Part shown: positions 15,301 to 26,457 of the stretch, one piece after another
Numbering within the stretch: the stretch's first letter is position 1
How the letters are laid out: every line of letters starts with the position of its first letter
Source: Candidatus Cloacimonadota bacterium
Lineage (GTDB): Bacteria > Cloacimonadota > Cloacimonadia > JGIOTU-2
Length of the DNA: 47,427 nucleotides
Reading direction: 5' to 3'
NCBI GenBank assembly: GCA_016932035.1
Contig: JAFGDR010000008.1
Coordinates: 1 to 47,427 of the forward strand
Program-made: the position numbers and the translations under genes
The notes under the pieces: generated by a model
Told to the model about the DNA's origin: nothing
The model's database searches: none
Seen by the model: the letters and a program-made list of their open reading frames with translations, nothing else

Positions 15301-15903
15301 ATGAATTTTGAGATATTGAAGCTTATCTTTCTATCGATAGCTGGTTACCTGATCGGCTCTCTCTCTTTTAGCGTGATCGTCACGAAATTAGTTGCAGGAC
15401 GGGATATTCGAAATATCGATTTTAAAAATGCGGGTGCATACAATGTTTTCAAGAACATCGGCAGCGGCTGGGGATGTGTCGTCGCTGTACTGGATGGTCT
15501 CAAGGGATTTTTCCTTATCTGTATTGGTTTTCTTCTTAAAATGGATGTCCCCCACATCATAATTGCTGCATCCTTTGTGATAATCGGGCACTGTTTCCCT
15601 GTGTATTATCATTTCTATGGCGGTCGAGGTGGAGCTCCGGTCATTGGTATTTTACTTCCATTTCTGCCCATCGAGCTCGCAATCTGGTTCATACCTGCTA
15701 TCCTGCTCGGATTATTCATCAAACGGCTTGGATTCTTTCCTGTTTTCTGGCTCTTTTTCGTTTTGATGACCATGCTGATCTTTAACTGGTCGAATCAAAC
15801 ACCTGCTGCAGTTAACGCACTGCTCTATGTTATGCTCCTGACCGGTGTGCTGAATACTGTTATTATCCTCTCCCGCAGAGATGCCAGAGTCGTAGAAGAA
15901 TAA
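15301..15903 (+). CDS. plsY: PlsY-family glycerol-3-phosphate acyltransferase
   Basis: PlsY transfers the acyl group of acyl-phosphate to glycerol-3-phosphate, the first step of phospholipid synthesis, in the inner membrane. This 200-residue protein has about five hydrophobic segments and the expected motif order: YLIGSLSFSVIV (motif 1), NAGAYNVFKNIG (motif 2) and GHCFPVYYHFYGGRGGAP (motif 3). Motifs 2 and 3 deviate from the common NPGATNVLR and GGKGVAT, with Tyr for Thr, Arg for Lys, and Gly-Ala-Pro in place of Val-Ala-Thr. It may be a divergent or second PlsY copy. It lies 19 bp after the response regulator and 4 bp before the Mut7-C gene, so it is in the same operon. Confidence 0.85.
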   Translation: MNFEILKLIFLSIAGYLIGSLSFSVIVTKLVAGRDIRNIDFKNAGAYNVFKNIGSGWGCVVAVLDGLKGFFLICIGFLLKMDVPHIIIAASFVIIGHCFPVYYHFYGGRGGAPVIGILLPFLPIELAIWFIPAILLGLFIKRLGFFPVFWLFFVLMTMLIFNWSNQTPAAVNALLYVMLLTGVLNTVIILSRRDARVVEE

Positions 15904-15907
15904 CATT

Positions 15908-16642
15908 ATGCTAAGCATTCACCTTCGATTCTACGAAGAGCTGAATGATTTTCTCCCTGAAGAAAAAAGAAAAGTTAGATTTATTCACACAATTCCTATT
16001 CGAACCTCTATAGAAGACCTTATCGAATCGTTCAATATACCCCATACTCAGGTTAGTATGATACTTGTGAATGATGAACAAAAAGATTTCTCCTATCTTA
16101 TTGATGATAATGATCGAATAAGTGTGTATCCTTTCTTTCATTCTTTTAATGTAACGTCTGTAACCCGCATTCCTCATAACGTTCCTAAGAAAATTCGCTT
16201 CATCGCAGATCAGCATCTTGGAAATCTTGCCCGGCATCTCAGATTGTGTGGCATCGATACAGAATTCAATGAAGGTTTTCACGGACATGAGCTTGTTGAA
16301 ATTGCAAATAAAGGTGACAGGATTCTCCTTACAAAAAGTCATAACATCCTTAAAAGGAATGACCTCAAATTTGGTTATTTTGTTTATGCTTCTGATCTAG
16401 AAGAACAACTCGATGAGGTTATTCTACAATATAATTTGAAAGATGGTATTGTACTTTTCTCGCGATGCATTGAATGTAATACTCTTCTTATACCTATTGA
16501 TAAATCTGTAATCGAGGATCGGCTTCCTGAAAAGGTAAGAAAGCTGCATGATAATTTTACCTATTGCAAAAAATGTGATAAAATCTACTGGCAGGGCTCT
16601 CACTATCAGAAAATGAAACAGAAGATTAATACTATATTATAA
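15908..16642 (+). CDS. Mut7-C RNase-like domain protein with N-terminal ubiquitin-like domain
   Basis: This 244-residue cytoplasmic protein has two parts. Residues 1-85 form a beta-grasp, ubiquitin/MoaD-like domain (Mut7-C_Ub: MLSIHLRFYEELNDFLP at the start, then VNDEQKDFSYLIDDNDRIS and VYPFF). Residues about 92-240 form the Mut7-C PIN-like RNase domain: FIADQHLGNLARHLRLCGIDT, with an acidic D/Q/H start, then ILLTKS. It ends with a four-cysteine zinc ribbon (CIEC...CKKC) and the WQGSHY motif. Mut7-C proteins are predicted nucleases of unknown substrate. The beta-grasp part lacks a diglycine end because it is internal, so it is not a conjugated modifier. It follows plsY by 4 bp. Confidence 0.85.
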   Translation: MLSIHLRFYEELNDFLPEEKRKVRFIHTIPIRTSIEDLIESFNIPHTQVSMILVNDEQKDFSYLIDDNDRISVYPFFHSFNVTSVTRIPHNVPKKIRFIADQHLGNLARHLRLCGIDTEFNEGFHGHELVEIANKGDRILLTKSHNILKRNDLKFGYFVYASDLEEQLDEVILQYNLKDGIVLFSRCIECNTLLIPIDKSVIEDRLPEKVRKLHDNFTYCKKCDKIYWQGSHYQKMKQKINTIL

Positions 16643-16690
16643 ACCACGAAAAACATAAAATAAAACAAAGAAAGTTTTTAGGGAGGTAAA

Positions 16691-17377
16691 ATGCAAAATG
16701 CAAGTAATTTGAATATTGGAGTGGTTCTAAGTGGATCGGGATGGAAGGATGGGTCGGAGATCCATGAAGCAGTATGCACACTGCTGGCTCTTGATAAAGC
16801 ACATGCCGGAATTATCATAATGGCTCCGGATAAGGAACAACTTGATGTTGTTAATCATTGGACCAATCAACAAGTAAAGAATGAAGAAAGAAATGTCATT
16901 ATTGAATCTGCTCGAATTGCACGTGGTAATATCCGAACAATTAAAGATTTTAGTGCAGGTGAACTGGATGGGTTGATCTTACCCGGGGGTATCGGTGCAA
17001 TGAAAAATCTGTGTAACTTTGCAGTAAAAGGGATGAACATGGAAGTTGATCGTGATCTTGAAAAACTCCTCATAGAGATGCATTCTCAGAAGAAACCTCT
17101 CGGTTTTATGTGTATTGCACCAATAATCGCTGCAAAAGTGTTCGCTCAAGAGCATCCTACGTTAACTATTGGAAATGATTCCGGTACTGCAAGCAAGATC
17201 GAAGCCTTTGGAGCAAAACACGTGGATTGTCCTGTAGATGATATTGTGTTCGATGATAATACACTTATTGTAACGACTCCAGCATACATGTTAGGTCCAA
17301 GTATTTCGTATATTGCAGTCGGTATAGAAAAATTGGTTAACAAAGTTCTCGAACTTGCAGATTCAAGGAATGGATAA
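16691..17377 (+). CDS. elbB: ElbB-like DJ-1/PfpI-family glyoxalase
   Basis: This 228-residue cytoplasmic protein belongs to the DJ-1/PfpI superfamily, ElbB branch. SGSGWKDGSEIHEAV (about residues 14-28) carries the conserved Glu. The nucleophile elbow is GFMCIAP, and LILPGGIGAMKNL is the phosphate/helix motif. E. coli ElbB has weak glyoxalase III activity, removing methylglyoxal-type aldehydes, and was once linked to isoprenoid synthesis. GGGAGG precedes the ATG. The stop TAA is followed directly by the ATG of a macrodomain gene, so the two are coupled. It is about 48 bp from the Mut7-C gene, so still probably the same operon. Confidence 0.9.
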   Translation: MQNASNLNIGVVLSGSGWKDGSEIHEAVCTLLALDKAHAGIIIMAPDKEQLDVVNHWTNQQVKNEERNVIIESARIARGNIRTIKDFSAGELDGLILPGGIGAMKNLCNFAVKGMNMEVDRDLEKLLIEMHSQKKPLGFMCIAPIIAAKVFAQEHPTLTIGNDSGTASKIEAFGAKHVDCPVDDIVFDDNTLIVTTPAYMLGPSISYIAVGIEKLVNKVLELADSRNG

Positions 17378-17378
17378 T

Positions 17379-17924
17379 ATGCAGATCACAATAAACAAAA
17401 CAGCTGTAACGATACTTCAGGGAGATATTACGGTTCAGGATACGCAGGCAATTGTTAATGCAGCGAACTCTTCACTTATGGGTGGCGGAGGTGTGGATGG
17501 TGCAATTCACCGAGCCGGCGGATACGAAATACTAGAACACTGCAAACGAATTCGCAAAGAGCGTGGCAAACTACCACCAGGCAATGCAGTTATCACAACT
17601 GCAGGTAATTTGCCTGCGGAATTCGTGATACACACTGTCGGTCCAATATGGAGAGGTGGAACAAACAAAGAGTCAGAAGTTCTAAGAAATTGCTACCGGA
17701 ATGTACTCTCACTCGCTCAAAAAGAGTATATCAAAAGCATTTCATTTTCTTCGATCAGCACGGGCATCTATGGTTATCCAATCGAAAAAGCGAGTAAGAT
17801 CGCATTAACCACCGTAATCGAATACATTGAGAAACACGGTTATTTTAAAGAGATACGATTTGTGCTTTTCTCAGACAATGACCTTAAAATATATCAAGAA
17901 ACCATAAATAAATTGACATCCTGA
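17379..17924 (+). CDS. macrodomain protein (O-acetyl-ADP-ribose deacetylase type)
   Basis: I choose the ATG at 17379, one base after the ElbB stop, because AAGGA lies about 9 nt upstream; in-frame ATGs at 17355 and 17370 lie inside elbB. The product of 181 residues is one macrodomain of the YmdB/MacroD type: QAIVNAANSSLMGGGGVDGAIH (ADP-ribose loop 1 with the catalytic Asn and Asp), RAGG, then GNAVITTAGNLPAEFVIHTVGP and the SSISTGIYGYP phosphate loop. It hydrolyses O-acetyl-ADP-ribose or removes ADP-ribose from acidic residues. No sirtuin or ADP-ribosyltransferase is nearby, so the substrate source is unknown. Confidence 0.93.
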   Translation: MQITINKTAVTILQGDITVQDTQAIVNAANSSLMGGGGVDGAIHRAGGYEILEHCKRIRKERGKLPPGNAVITTAGNLPAEFVIHTVGPIWRGGTNKESEVLRNCYRNVLSLAQKEYIKSISFSSISTGIYGYPIEKASKIALTTVIEYIEKHGYFKEIRFVLFSDNDLKIYQETINKLTS

Positions 17925-17967
17925 ACCATTCATTGTGTGGTAAATTTAATTAAACAAAGGAGTATAC

Positions 17968-18702
17968 ATGTATAAAAAAAATATGAAAAAAATCGTGAAT
18001 TTATTCATTGCCGGTGTAATGATCATAAGCCTGTTCGCCTGCAGCAATGCCTATAAAAAACTGATCCCCTACACTTTTAATGACAAGACCGTGGCAGCAG
18101 TGATCACTTCAACGCCGTGGGGTAATGTTTCAACAAACAGCTATTTTACGATATCAACCGGAACCAGTAAAAAATCCAGTTCGGAAGACATATTAAGCAC
18201 GGTTCTGAATGTGGCAACAACTGTGATAAATAGTGTTGAAGCAAGTAAAGCCCAGGCAAAAATGGATAGTGCCATGAAGCATGTCGATGTGTCAAAGATC
18301 ATCAAAACTCAAACCCTGAATCAAGGTTCAGCTATTCTTCATTTTAATCCAATCGATGATACCCATACTGCAGACTTTCTTTTCAGCATCACAATAAACA
18401 GCTATGGTATCAGCGCTAATTCATGGGCATCTTCTGTAAACTTCAATATGGATGTAACTCTCAAGATCTATGACAACCATACCTCTGAATTGATCTGGAA
18501 AACAGGAGTTTCCGAGTCGGATCCTGTTTCATCTGCCTTCTTCTTTGGCAACACTGCCGCAGGAAATGTACTTACTGCATTGCAACTTTCTCAACTGAGT
18601 CAGGATCAGATGAAAGCAGGTTTCCAGCATATGGCTGAATATGCCGCAAATAAACTTGTCGAAAAATTGCAAAAGGACTATTCAAAATCCCGAAACCAAT
18701 AA
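17968..18702 (+). CDS. predicted lipoprotein of unknown function
   Basis: This 244-residue protein has a signal peptide with a lipobox (ISLFAC, Cys about 25). The first five residues (MYKKN) precede an in-frame Met6; AAAGGAG before 17968 supports the annotated start. The mature part has a small Ala/Lys-rich helical segment (about 85-110) and a two-layer, beta-rich region with LHFNPIDDTHTADF and MDVTLKIYDNHTSELIWKTG. This resembles DUF4136-like or CsgG-associated lipoproteins, but I cannot name the family. It is the last gene of the plus-strand operon and is followed 20 bp later by a terminator. It faces the convergent citrate-cycle operon. Confidence 0.6.
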   Translation: MYKKNMKKIVNLFIAGVMIISLFACSNAYKKLIPYTFNDKTVAAVITSTPWGNVSTNSYFTISTGTSKKSSSEDILSTVLNVATTVINSVEASKAQAKMDSAMKHVDVSKIIKTQTLNQGSAILHFNPIDDTHTADFLFSITINSYGISANSWASSVNFNMDVTLKIYDNHTSELIWKTGVSESDPVSSAFFFGNTAAGNVLTALQLSQLSQDQMKAGFQHMAEYAANKLVEKLQKDYSKSRNQ

Positions 18703-18722
18703 TAGATAATATTAATAGAAAG

Positions 18723-18753
18723 AAGCCCACAGATTATACTATGGGCTTTTTTT
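18723..18753 (+). terminator. Rho-independent terminator between convergent operons
   Basis: AAGCCCA (18723-18729) and TGGGCTT (18742-18748) enclose a 12-nt loop, followed by TTTTT. It lies between the lipoprotein stop (18702) and the icd stop (18765). The minus-strand side has a TTCTTTCT stretch, so it may serve both directions. Confidence 0.9.
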
Positions 18754-18764
18754 GTTATAATTAA

Positions 18765-21032
<2,268 letters not shown>

Positions 21033-22880
21033 TTATTTTACTTCTTCGGGATGATCGGGAACGTCATAAAGAATGTCATCCCAGGGATGTCTGTAAAGTG
21101 GTGTTTTCAATCTTTTCTGATCAAAGTAATGTCCCATGAATCCCATTGTTCTTCCAATAATGAAGAAGGCATTGAAGAATCCCATATCGATCATTTCCTT
21201 GATTTCATCGTCTTGGTAGTTCAAGCTCTTTAAAAGGTCTACAAAGAGTACACCGATTGTTCCGTCAACGTTCAATATCAAAGTACCTTTTTTCTTTGTA
21301 GTCACATCTTGTACAGCCAGCGCATAATCAAGAAGTGGATGTTTTGGGAAATGTTCTTTGGCAAAGTTCATCATGATCTCACATCTCTCATCAGGATTAT
21401 CGATACTGTGAATTCTGTGGCCGATTCCCTGGATCATCACATTCTTCTTTTTCATTTCAGTCACAAAATCACGTGGTTCAAGATTGTTCTGAAGTCCCCA
21501 GGTGAAATGATTTGCAGCACCATTTACCGCTCCACCAAAACGTGGACCGATCGTAACGATACCGCTGATGATCGATTCGATCAGACCTTTGCCGGCTCGT
21601 GCTGTCACAATGGTATTGTGTGCACCGGAAACAGCAGGTCCGTGATCTGCAACGATCTGAATAACCAGTTCAATGAAATCTCGAGCATACTGAGGAAGCT
21701 TCTTTTTAAACCAGAGCAGTCCCAGAACTCCACCGATACCATACCCTTCTTTGATTACCTGGTCGATCGGAACTCCACAATAATTATGAATTTCACCTGT
21801 TTCATCACAAATAGTGGAGATGAAGTTTGTTGGTTTTCTTACCAGCCCTTCTGCAACTGCCTGAGCATAATCCATTGGAATATTTGGAGTATCAGGTTCC
21901 ACGATCTCTTCGATCTTACCTTCAACTTTCAGTTTATCAAATGTTTCTTTGATCTTTTGATCGTAATCTTCAAATGAATCAGGAACGATAACTCCAGCTT
22001 CTCTAAGAGCAGCATTTTTTGCTTTGGCTGTGTCTGCTTCGCTATCTGCTTTTGCTCCGGCATGTCCAAACTGAACACCACCAGGAAGCATCTCTGCACA
22101 CGTTCCTGTTACCCACATTACCAAAGGTTTCGTGAGTTTCTTATCTTTGATGGCTTGGATGATCTGATATTCATCTTTTCCACCAACCTCACCCAGCGCA
22201 ACCATCATTTTGATGTTTGGATTCTGCTCGTAGCGCAGTAAATGATCGATGAGGGTAGTGGCCGGGTAAACATCTCCACCTACAGCGTATCCTTCGTAGA
22301 TTCCATCAGTATTTCTGGCAACAATGTTATACCCTTCGTTGGAAAGTCCACCGGAAACAGAAACGAATCCAACTGAACCAGGACGATAAAGTTTTGTGTC
22401 TCTGATGTTATCAATAGTTCCAGCAGCATTACCGATCTTGAAACAACCAGGCTTAAGCCCACCAACTGTTGCCGGTCCGATGATCCATTTGCCTTTTTCT
22501 TTGGCAATTTTCGCGATCTTGCGTACATCTCTTTGCGGAACACCTTCTGCGATCATCACGATCGTTCGAATGTTGTCTGTTTCCAGCGCTTCCATAGTAG
22601 ATTCTGCACAGGAACGCTCGGAAGCAAAATTCACCATTACATCAACTTCGGGATGATTTTCCAAACCTTCTGCAACTGTTTTGTATCTGGGAATTCTAAT
22701 CTCTTTTGTTCCCCAAAAGAGCTTGTAATAACCAGTTCCTGTAGGAGTAATAAAAGCTGCCACAGATGGAGTTTCTCTTTTGCAAAGATAATCGAAATCC
22801 AACATTCTCTGTGCTGCTTTCTGCTGTGCCCCATAAATGAAGGAGCGTGTATTTTTATCGAAGAGTTCATAGTTTTTCAT
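21033..22880 (-). CDS. aclA: ATP-citrate lyase large subunit (CoA-ligase and citrate-synthase-like domains)
   Basis: With AclB this 615-residue subunit cleaves citrate to oxaloacetate and acetyl-CoA using ATP and CoA. The N-terminal part is a succinyl-CoA-synthetase-alpha-like module (residues about 5-300) with GPATVGG and the phosphohistidine loop GGVQFGHAGAKADS (H273). The C-terminal part (about 345-600) is a citrate-synthase-like lyase domain with HGPAVSGAHNT, GPRFGGAVNGA and GIGHRIHS. Length and domain order match AclA of Chlorobium. Its ATG overlaps the aclB stop by one base, so the two are coupled. It is a hallmark enzyme of the reductive TCA cycle. Confidence 0.96.
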   Translation of the reverse strand: MKNYELFDKNTRSFIYGAQQKAAQRMLDFDYLCKRETPSVAAFITPTGTGYYKLFWGTKEIRIPRYKTVAEGLENHPEVDVMVNFASERSCAESTMEALETDNIRTIVMIAEGVPQRDVRKIAKIAKEKGKWIIGPATVGGLKPGCFKIGNAAGTIDNIRDTKLYRPGSVGFVSVSGGLSNEGYNIVARNTDGIYEGYAVGGDVYPATTLIDHLLRYEQNPNIKMMVALGEVGGKDEYQIIQAIKDKKLTKPLVMWVTGTCAEMLPGGVQFGHAGAKADSEADTAKAKNAALREAGVIVPDSFEDYDQKIKETFDKLKVEGKIEEIVEPDTPNIPMDYAQAVAEGLVRKPTNFISTICDETGEIHNYCGVPIDQVIKEGYGIGGVLGLLWFKKKLPQYARDFIELVIQIVADHGPAVSGAHNTIVTARAGKGLIESIISGIVTIGPRFGGAVNGAANHFTWGLQNNLEPRDFVTEMKKKNVMIQGIGHRIHSIDNPDERCEIMMNFAKEHFPKHPLLDYALAVQDVTTKKKGTLILNVDGTIGVLFVDLLKSLNYQDDEIKEMIDMGFFNAFFIIGRTMGFMGHYFDQKRLKTPLYRHPWDDILYDVPDHPEEVK

Positions 22881-24172
22881 TATGCACCTACCTTCTGACC
22901 AAGTGCCAGAGATACGATTTTTGTCATGTGCGTTTCAGGACCATACACCTCGATTGGAATACCGAGTTTTTCACCCAGTCTTTTCATAATGTTAAGACCT
23001 TCCACATAATTAGGTCCGCCACGACGAACATATATTTTTACGTTAGTTTCTTTTATTTTATCTTTGAATTCTGTGATCGCCTGCACGATTCCGGTAAATG
23101 TTTTTGCCACGTCGGTAAAGTTGGCAATTCCACCACCGATAAGCAGGAATTTTGGTCTGCCCTGTGGATCTTTCCTGCGGGTCATCAGATCAAGAACAGT
23201 CTTTGTGTAAACGTAAGTATCCTCGGTAGAGGGATTTCCACTATATTCCCCATAATTTGCCAGTTCCTTGTGATATCCAAGATCTACAACTGTATCAGCA
23301 TAAATAACAGAAGCACCACCACCGGCTACCAGGTTCCAGATGCGTCCTTCAGGATTGAGAATTGTAAGCTTGAGCGAAGCACCGGTTCTTTCATCGATCT
23401 CATCAATCTTCTCTTCTTCCAGAGTTTTCTCCAAGCCAAACGGACTTGGGAACTTAAGATCTCCCCAATATTCTGCACACTGATAGGACGCATAATCATC
23501 AACTTTTGCCACAGCATCCAGTGCAACCGGAACACCATCTACAAAGGTGAATGGATTAAGTTCAAGATATACAAAATGATATTCTACAACCATTTTGTAG
23601 AGGGCAGTAATGAATTCAGCAACTGTTTGCTTTCTTTCTCCAAGTTCAGCAGGAAGGAAACCTTCCACATCCTGATCTTCGATATCTTCTATAATGGGAA
23701 TATCAAGCGTAACAACTGTATCCCACACCTCTTCGATATTCACTCCACCCTTTGTGGAAAAGTGAATTGTATCATTATCGCGGGAAGTAGTGATTGCAAT
23801 GTAATACTCTTCTTCGTGCGGAACGAATTTTTCTACTAGAAACTGATTCAGTTCACCGGTAGTTTCACCTGTTGTCTGTTTTATCGTAAAGGTTTTGTTC
23901 ATGCGCTCTTTGATCCAGGATTGAACTTCTTCCCAGTTTTTGTTTACGAAAAGCAGGTTATTCAAACCTCTTTTACCAAAAAGCTGATCTGGTTTTGCCA
24001 CCAGCTTGGTTGTTTTGAGCCACTGGTTTTCGTCTGCCAGTTTCTGCAGATCTGTGTTGGGTCCGATCAAAACTTGAGAGGCTTCAAACTTGATCTTTCC
24101 ATGAGAAAATTCAGGAAGAGCTTTCGACATCATTCTTTTGGCATCGAATTCCCTGATTCCTTTTTGTGCCAT
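22880..24172 (-). CDS. aclB: ATP-citrate lyase small subunit (ATP-grasp)
   Basis: I place the start at the ATG at 24172: AGGAGA lies 8 nt upstream, whereas the in-frame GTG at 24178 is only 2 nt from it. The 430-residue product is the ATP-grasp and citrate-binding subunit: MAQKGIREFDAKRM at the start, then YLELNPFTFVDG (metal-binding Asn/Glu) and NLVAGGGASVIYADT. A succinyl-CoA-synthetase-beta-like segment, GGGIANFTDVAKTFTGI, is near the C-terminus. Together with AclA it forms the two-subunit ACL of green sulfur bacteria type. It follows aconitase with a 30-bp gap and overlaps aclA by one base. Confidence 0.95.
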   Translation of the reverse strand: MAQKGIREFDAKRMMSKALPEFSHGKIKFEASQVLIGPNTDLQKLADENQWLKTTKLVAKPDQLFGKRGLNNLLFVNKNWEEVQSWIKERMNKTFTIKQTTGETTGELNQFLVEKFVPHEEEYYIAITTSRDNDTIHFSTKGGVNIEEVWDTVVTLDIPIIEDIEDQDVEGFLPAELGERKQTVAEFITALYKMVVEYHFVYLELNPFTFVDGVPVALDAVAKVDDYASYQCAEYWGDLKFPSPFGLEKTLEEEKIDEIDERTGASLKLTILNPEGRIWNLVAGGGASVIYADTVVDLGYHKELANYGEYSGNPSTEDTYVYTKTVLDLMTRRKDPQGRPKFLLIGGGIANFTDVAKTFTGIVQAITEFKDKIKETNVKIYVRRGGPNYVEGLNIMKRLGEKLGIPIEVYGPETHMTKIVSLALGQKVGA

Positions 24173-24202
24173 TATCACGTTCTCCTATTTAATTTCTATG
24201 AA

Positions 24203-26140
24203 TTATTTTTTCATCATTGCCAAAGTACCGCCAGCCAGAAGGATCTTCTTCTGACGATCGGAAAGCGAGTATTTTGCTTCGATCTCGATACCTTTAGATA
24301 GATTTTTAACGATCAGATTTTTCCCTTCTTTCAGGGCTATCTTAATATTGGAAATTTCCAGTTCATCTGCCTGATCGATCTTGTCATAATCTGCTTCATC
24401 CACAAAGTTCAAAGGCAGAATTCCAAAGTTGATAAGATTGGCATTGTGAATTCTCTCCATCGATTTTGCCAGAACTGCTTTCACTCCCATGTACATTGGG
24501 CATAAAGCTGCGTGTTCACGGCTGGAACCTTGTCCGTAGGAAAGTCCTGCAACGATGATGTTATCTTTTCCGCTGTCCCTAATTTCTTCCGCTCTGTCGT
24601 GGAACGTAGGATCAACCACTTCAAATAGGAATTCAGAGTATTTAGGAACGTTCGAACGGTATTTCATTTTGGAGCCTGCTGGAATAATGTGATCTGTGGT
24701 GATCTTATCTTCTACTTTGAGTGTAACAACCCCACCGATTTTATCCTGCAGAGGTTTAGCTGCGGGAGGATCGCCAATGTTTGGTCCACGATAGATCTCT
24801 GTTTTCTCAGCATCCTGCGGGAAGATGAACATGGAATCATCAATGTAGAATTTTTCCGGCATTTTCACGTTGGGATATTCAATTCCCAGTTTTTCCAGAT
24901 CTCTGGGATCAGTGAATTTTCCTGTGATTACTGCTGCTGCCGCTGTTTCCGGGCTAACAAGATAGGCATTGGCAGATTTGGTTCCTGATCTTCCCAGGAA
25001 GTTACGGTTACTGGTTCTCAAAGAAACTGCATCTGTTTTGGGAGACTGACTGTTTCCAATACAGAAACCACAAGCCGATTCAGCTATACGAGCTCCGGCA
25101 GAAACGATGCTGGCAAAACCACCATCTTTCATGATGTTTTCTATAACCTGTTTGGAACCAGGAGTTACTACGAAACTTGTATTTGGATGAAGTTTTCTGC
25201 CTTTCAGGATTTCAGCAACTGTCATCATATCTGTGTAGGAAGAATTCGTACAGCTTCCTAGGCAAACCTGATCTACATCTATCTCACCGATCTCTTTTAC
25301 CGTGCTGATGTTGCCCGGACTATGAGGAGTGGCAGCCATTGGAACCAATTCAGAAAGATTTATTTCTACAACTTGATCGTACTTAGCATCTTCGTCTGCG
25401 ATTAGTTCCGACCAATCTTCTTCTCTATCTTGAGCTTTTAGAAATTCTTTGGTAATCTCATCACTGGGGAAGATAGAAGTTGTAACTCCGCATTCAGCTC
25501 CCATATTTGTGATGGTTGCTCGTTCAGGAACTGTAAGCGTTTTCACGCCAGGTCCGCCATATTCAAATATGCAGCCCACGTTTCCCTTGGTTGTGAAAAT
25601 TTCCAATACCTTAAGGATAACATCTTTTGCTGCTATCCAGGGTTGGAGTTCACCGGTCAGGTTGATCTTGATAACTTTGGGATAAGGCAGGAAAAAAGCT
25701 CCGCCAGCCATAGCTACTGCGACGTCCAAACCTCCGGCACCAATTGCCATCATTCCGATTCCTCCACCGGTTGGAGTGTGAGAATCTGAACCAAGCAAGG
25801 TTTTTCCTGGTTTACCAAATCTTTCCAGTTGAACCTGATGACAAATTCCATTTCCGGCACGAGAATATACAATGCCGTATTTGGCTGCAACAGACTGCAG
25901 ATACTTATGATCATCAGCATTTTCAAAGCCGATCTGAACTGTGTTGTGATCGACATAACTAACAGATAGTTCTGTTTGCACTTTGGGAACTCCCATGGCT
26001 TCAAACTGAAGATAAGCCATTGTTCCTGTAGCATCCTGAGTAAGTGTTTGATCAATCTTGATTCCAACCTCATGACCTTTCTCAGGTTTACCTTCCACTA
26101 TATGTGTTGAAAGAATCTTTTCAACAATATTCTTACCCAT
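24203..26140 (-). CDS. acn: aconitate hydratase (short bacterial type)
   Basis: This 645-residue [4Fe-4S] enzyme interconverts citrate and isocitrate. The three cluster ligands are visible: one Cys in LGSCTNSSYTD and two in CGFC. Substrate-binding motifs are LLGSDSHTPTGGGIGM and the C-terminal GLSYGQGSSREHAAL. The length, with a swivel domain at about 480-645, fits the short aconitase found in anaerobes and green sulfur bacteria rather than the 890-residue AcnA. It is the first gene of the operon acn-aclB-aclA-icd. AGAGG precedes the ATG at 26140, and a 460-bp repeat-bearing region lies upstream. Confidence 0.95.
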   Translation of the reverse strand: MGKNIVEKILSTHIVEGKPEKGHEVGIKIDQTLTQDATGTMAYLQFEAMGVPKVQTELSVSYVDHNTVQIGFENADDHKYLQSVAAKYGIVYSRAGNGICHQVQLERFGKPGKTLLGSDSHTPTGGGIGMMAIGAGGLDVAVAMAGGAFFLPYPKVIKINLTGELQPWIAAKDVILKVLEIFTTKGNVGCIFEYGGPGVKTLTVPERATITNMGAECGVTTSIFPSDEITKEFLKAQDREEDWSELIADEDAKYDQVVEINLSELVPMAATPHSPGNISTVKEIGEIDVDQVCLGSCTNSSYTDMMTVAEILKGRKLHPNTSFVVTPGSKQVIENIMKDGGFASIVSAGARIAESACGFCIGNSQSPKTDAVSLRTSNRNFLGRSGTKSANAYLVSPETAAAAVITGKFTDPRDLEKLGIEYPNVKMPEKFYIDDSMFIFPQDAEKTEIYRGPNIGDPPAAKPLQDKIGGVVTLKVEDKITTDHIIPAGSKMKYRSNVPKYSEFLFEVVDPTFHDRAEEIRDSGKDNIIVAGLSYGQGSSREHAALCPMYMGVKAVLAKSMERIHNANLINFGILPLNFVDEADYDKIDQADELEISNIKIALKEGKNLIVKNLSKGIEIEAKYSLSDRQKKILLAGGTLAMMKK

Positions 26141-26211
26141 TATAAACCTCTTATGATACTATTTATTTTCAAGAATATTTAAAAAGTTCATATGAATAGT
26201 CGTAATTAGTT

Positions 26212-26457
26212 TTCTAATTCTGTAAGTGTTGAATTTTAATGATATTTGTATATTTAATTTTCAATGGTACAATAGTTAAAAGGAATATGTGTTTATAAAT
26301 TATTCATGAAATTTGTGCAAAAAAAAAATCCATGCAATAGGTGTCAAAACTTTTAGTTAAATATTTATATCATCACATTCTATTTGCTAAAATTTATAAA
26401 CTTGATTTAGTCGAATATAAATGTTTATGTCAATCTTCTAATTTTCCAAGTGTTGAT
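26212..26457. repeat. 22-bp imperfect direct repeats upstream of acn
   Basis: TTCTAATTCTGTAAGTGTTG (26212-26231) and TTCTAATTTTCCAAGTGTTG (26436-26455) share 17 of the 20 bases shown and extend to 18 of 22, 224 bp apart in the same orientation. This is operator-like spacing with no coding explanation. Confidence 0.55.

Noticed and set aside
21309-21977. 222-codon open frame opposite aclA
   Set aside because: Antisense shadow; the aclA frame has family motifs throughout this stretch.
22847-23839. 330-codon open frame on the plus strand opposite aclB
   Set aside because: It is antisense to a clearly coding gene, is rich in Phe, Cys and His, has no motif, and reflects codon bias of the real strand.
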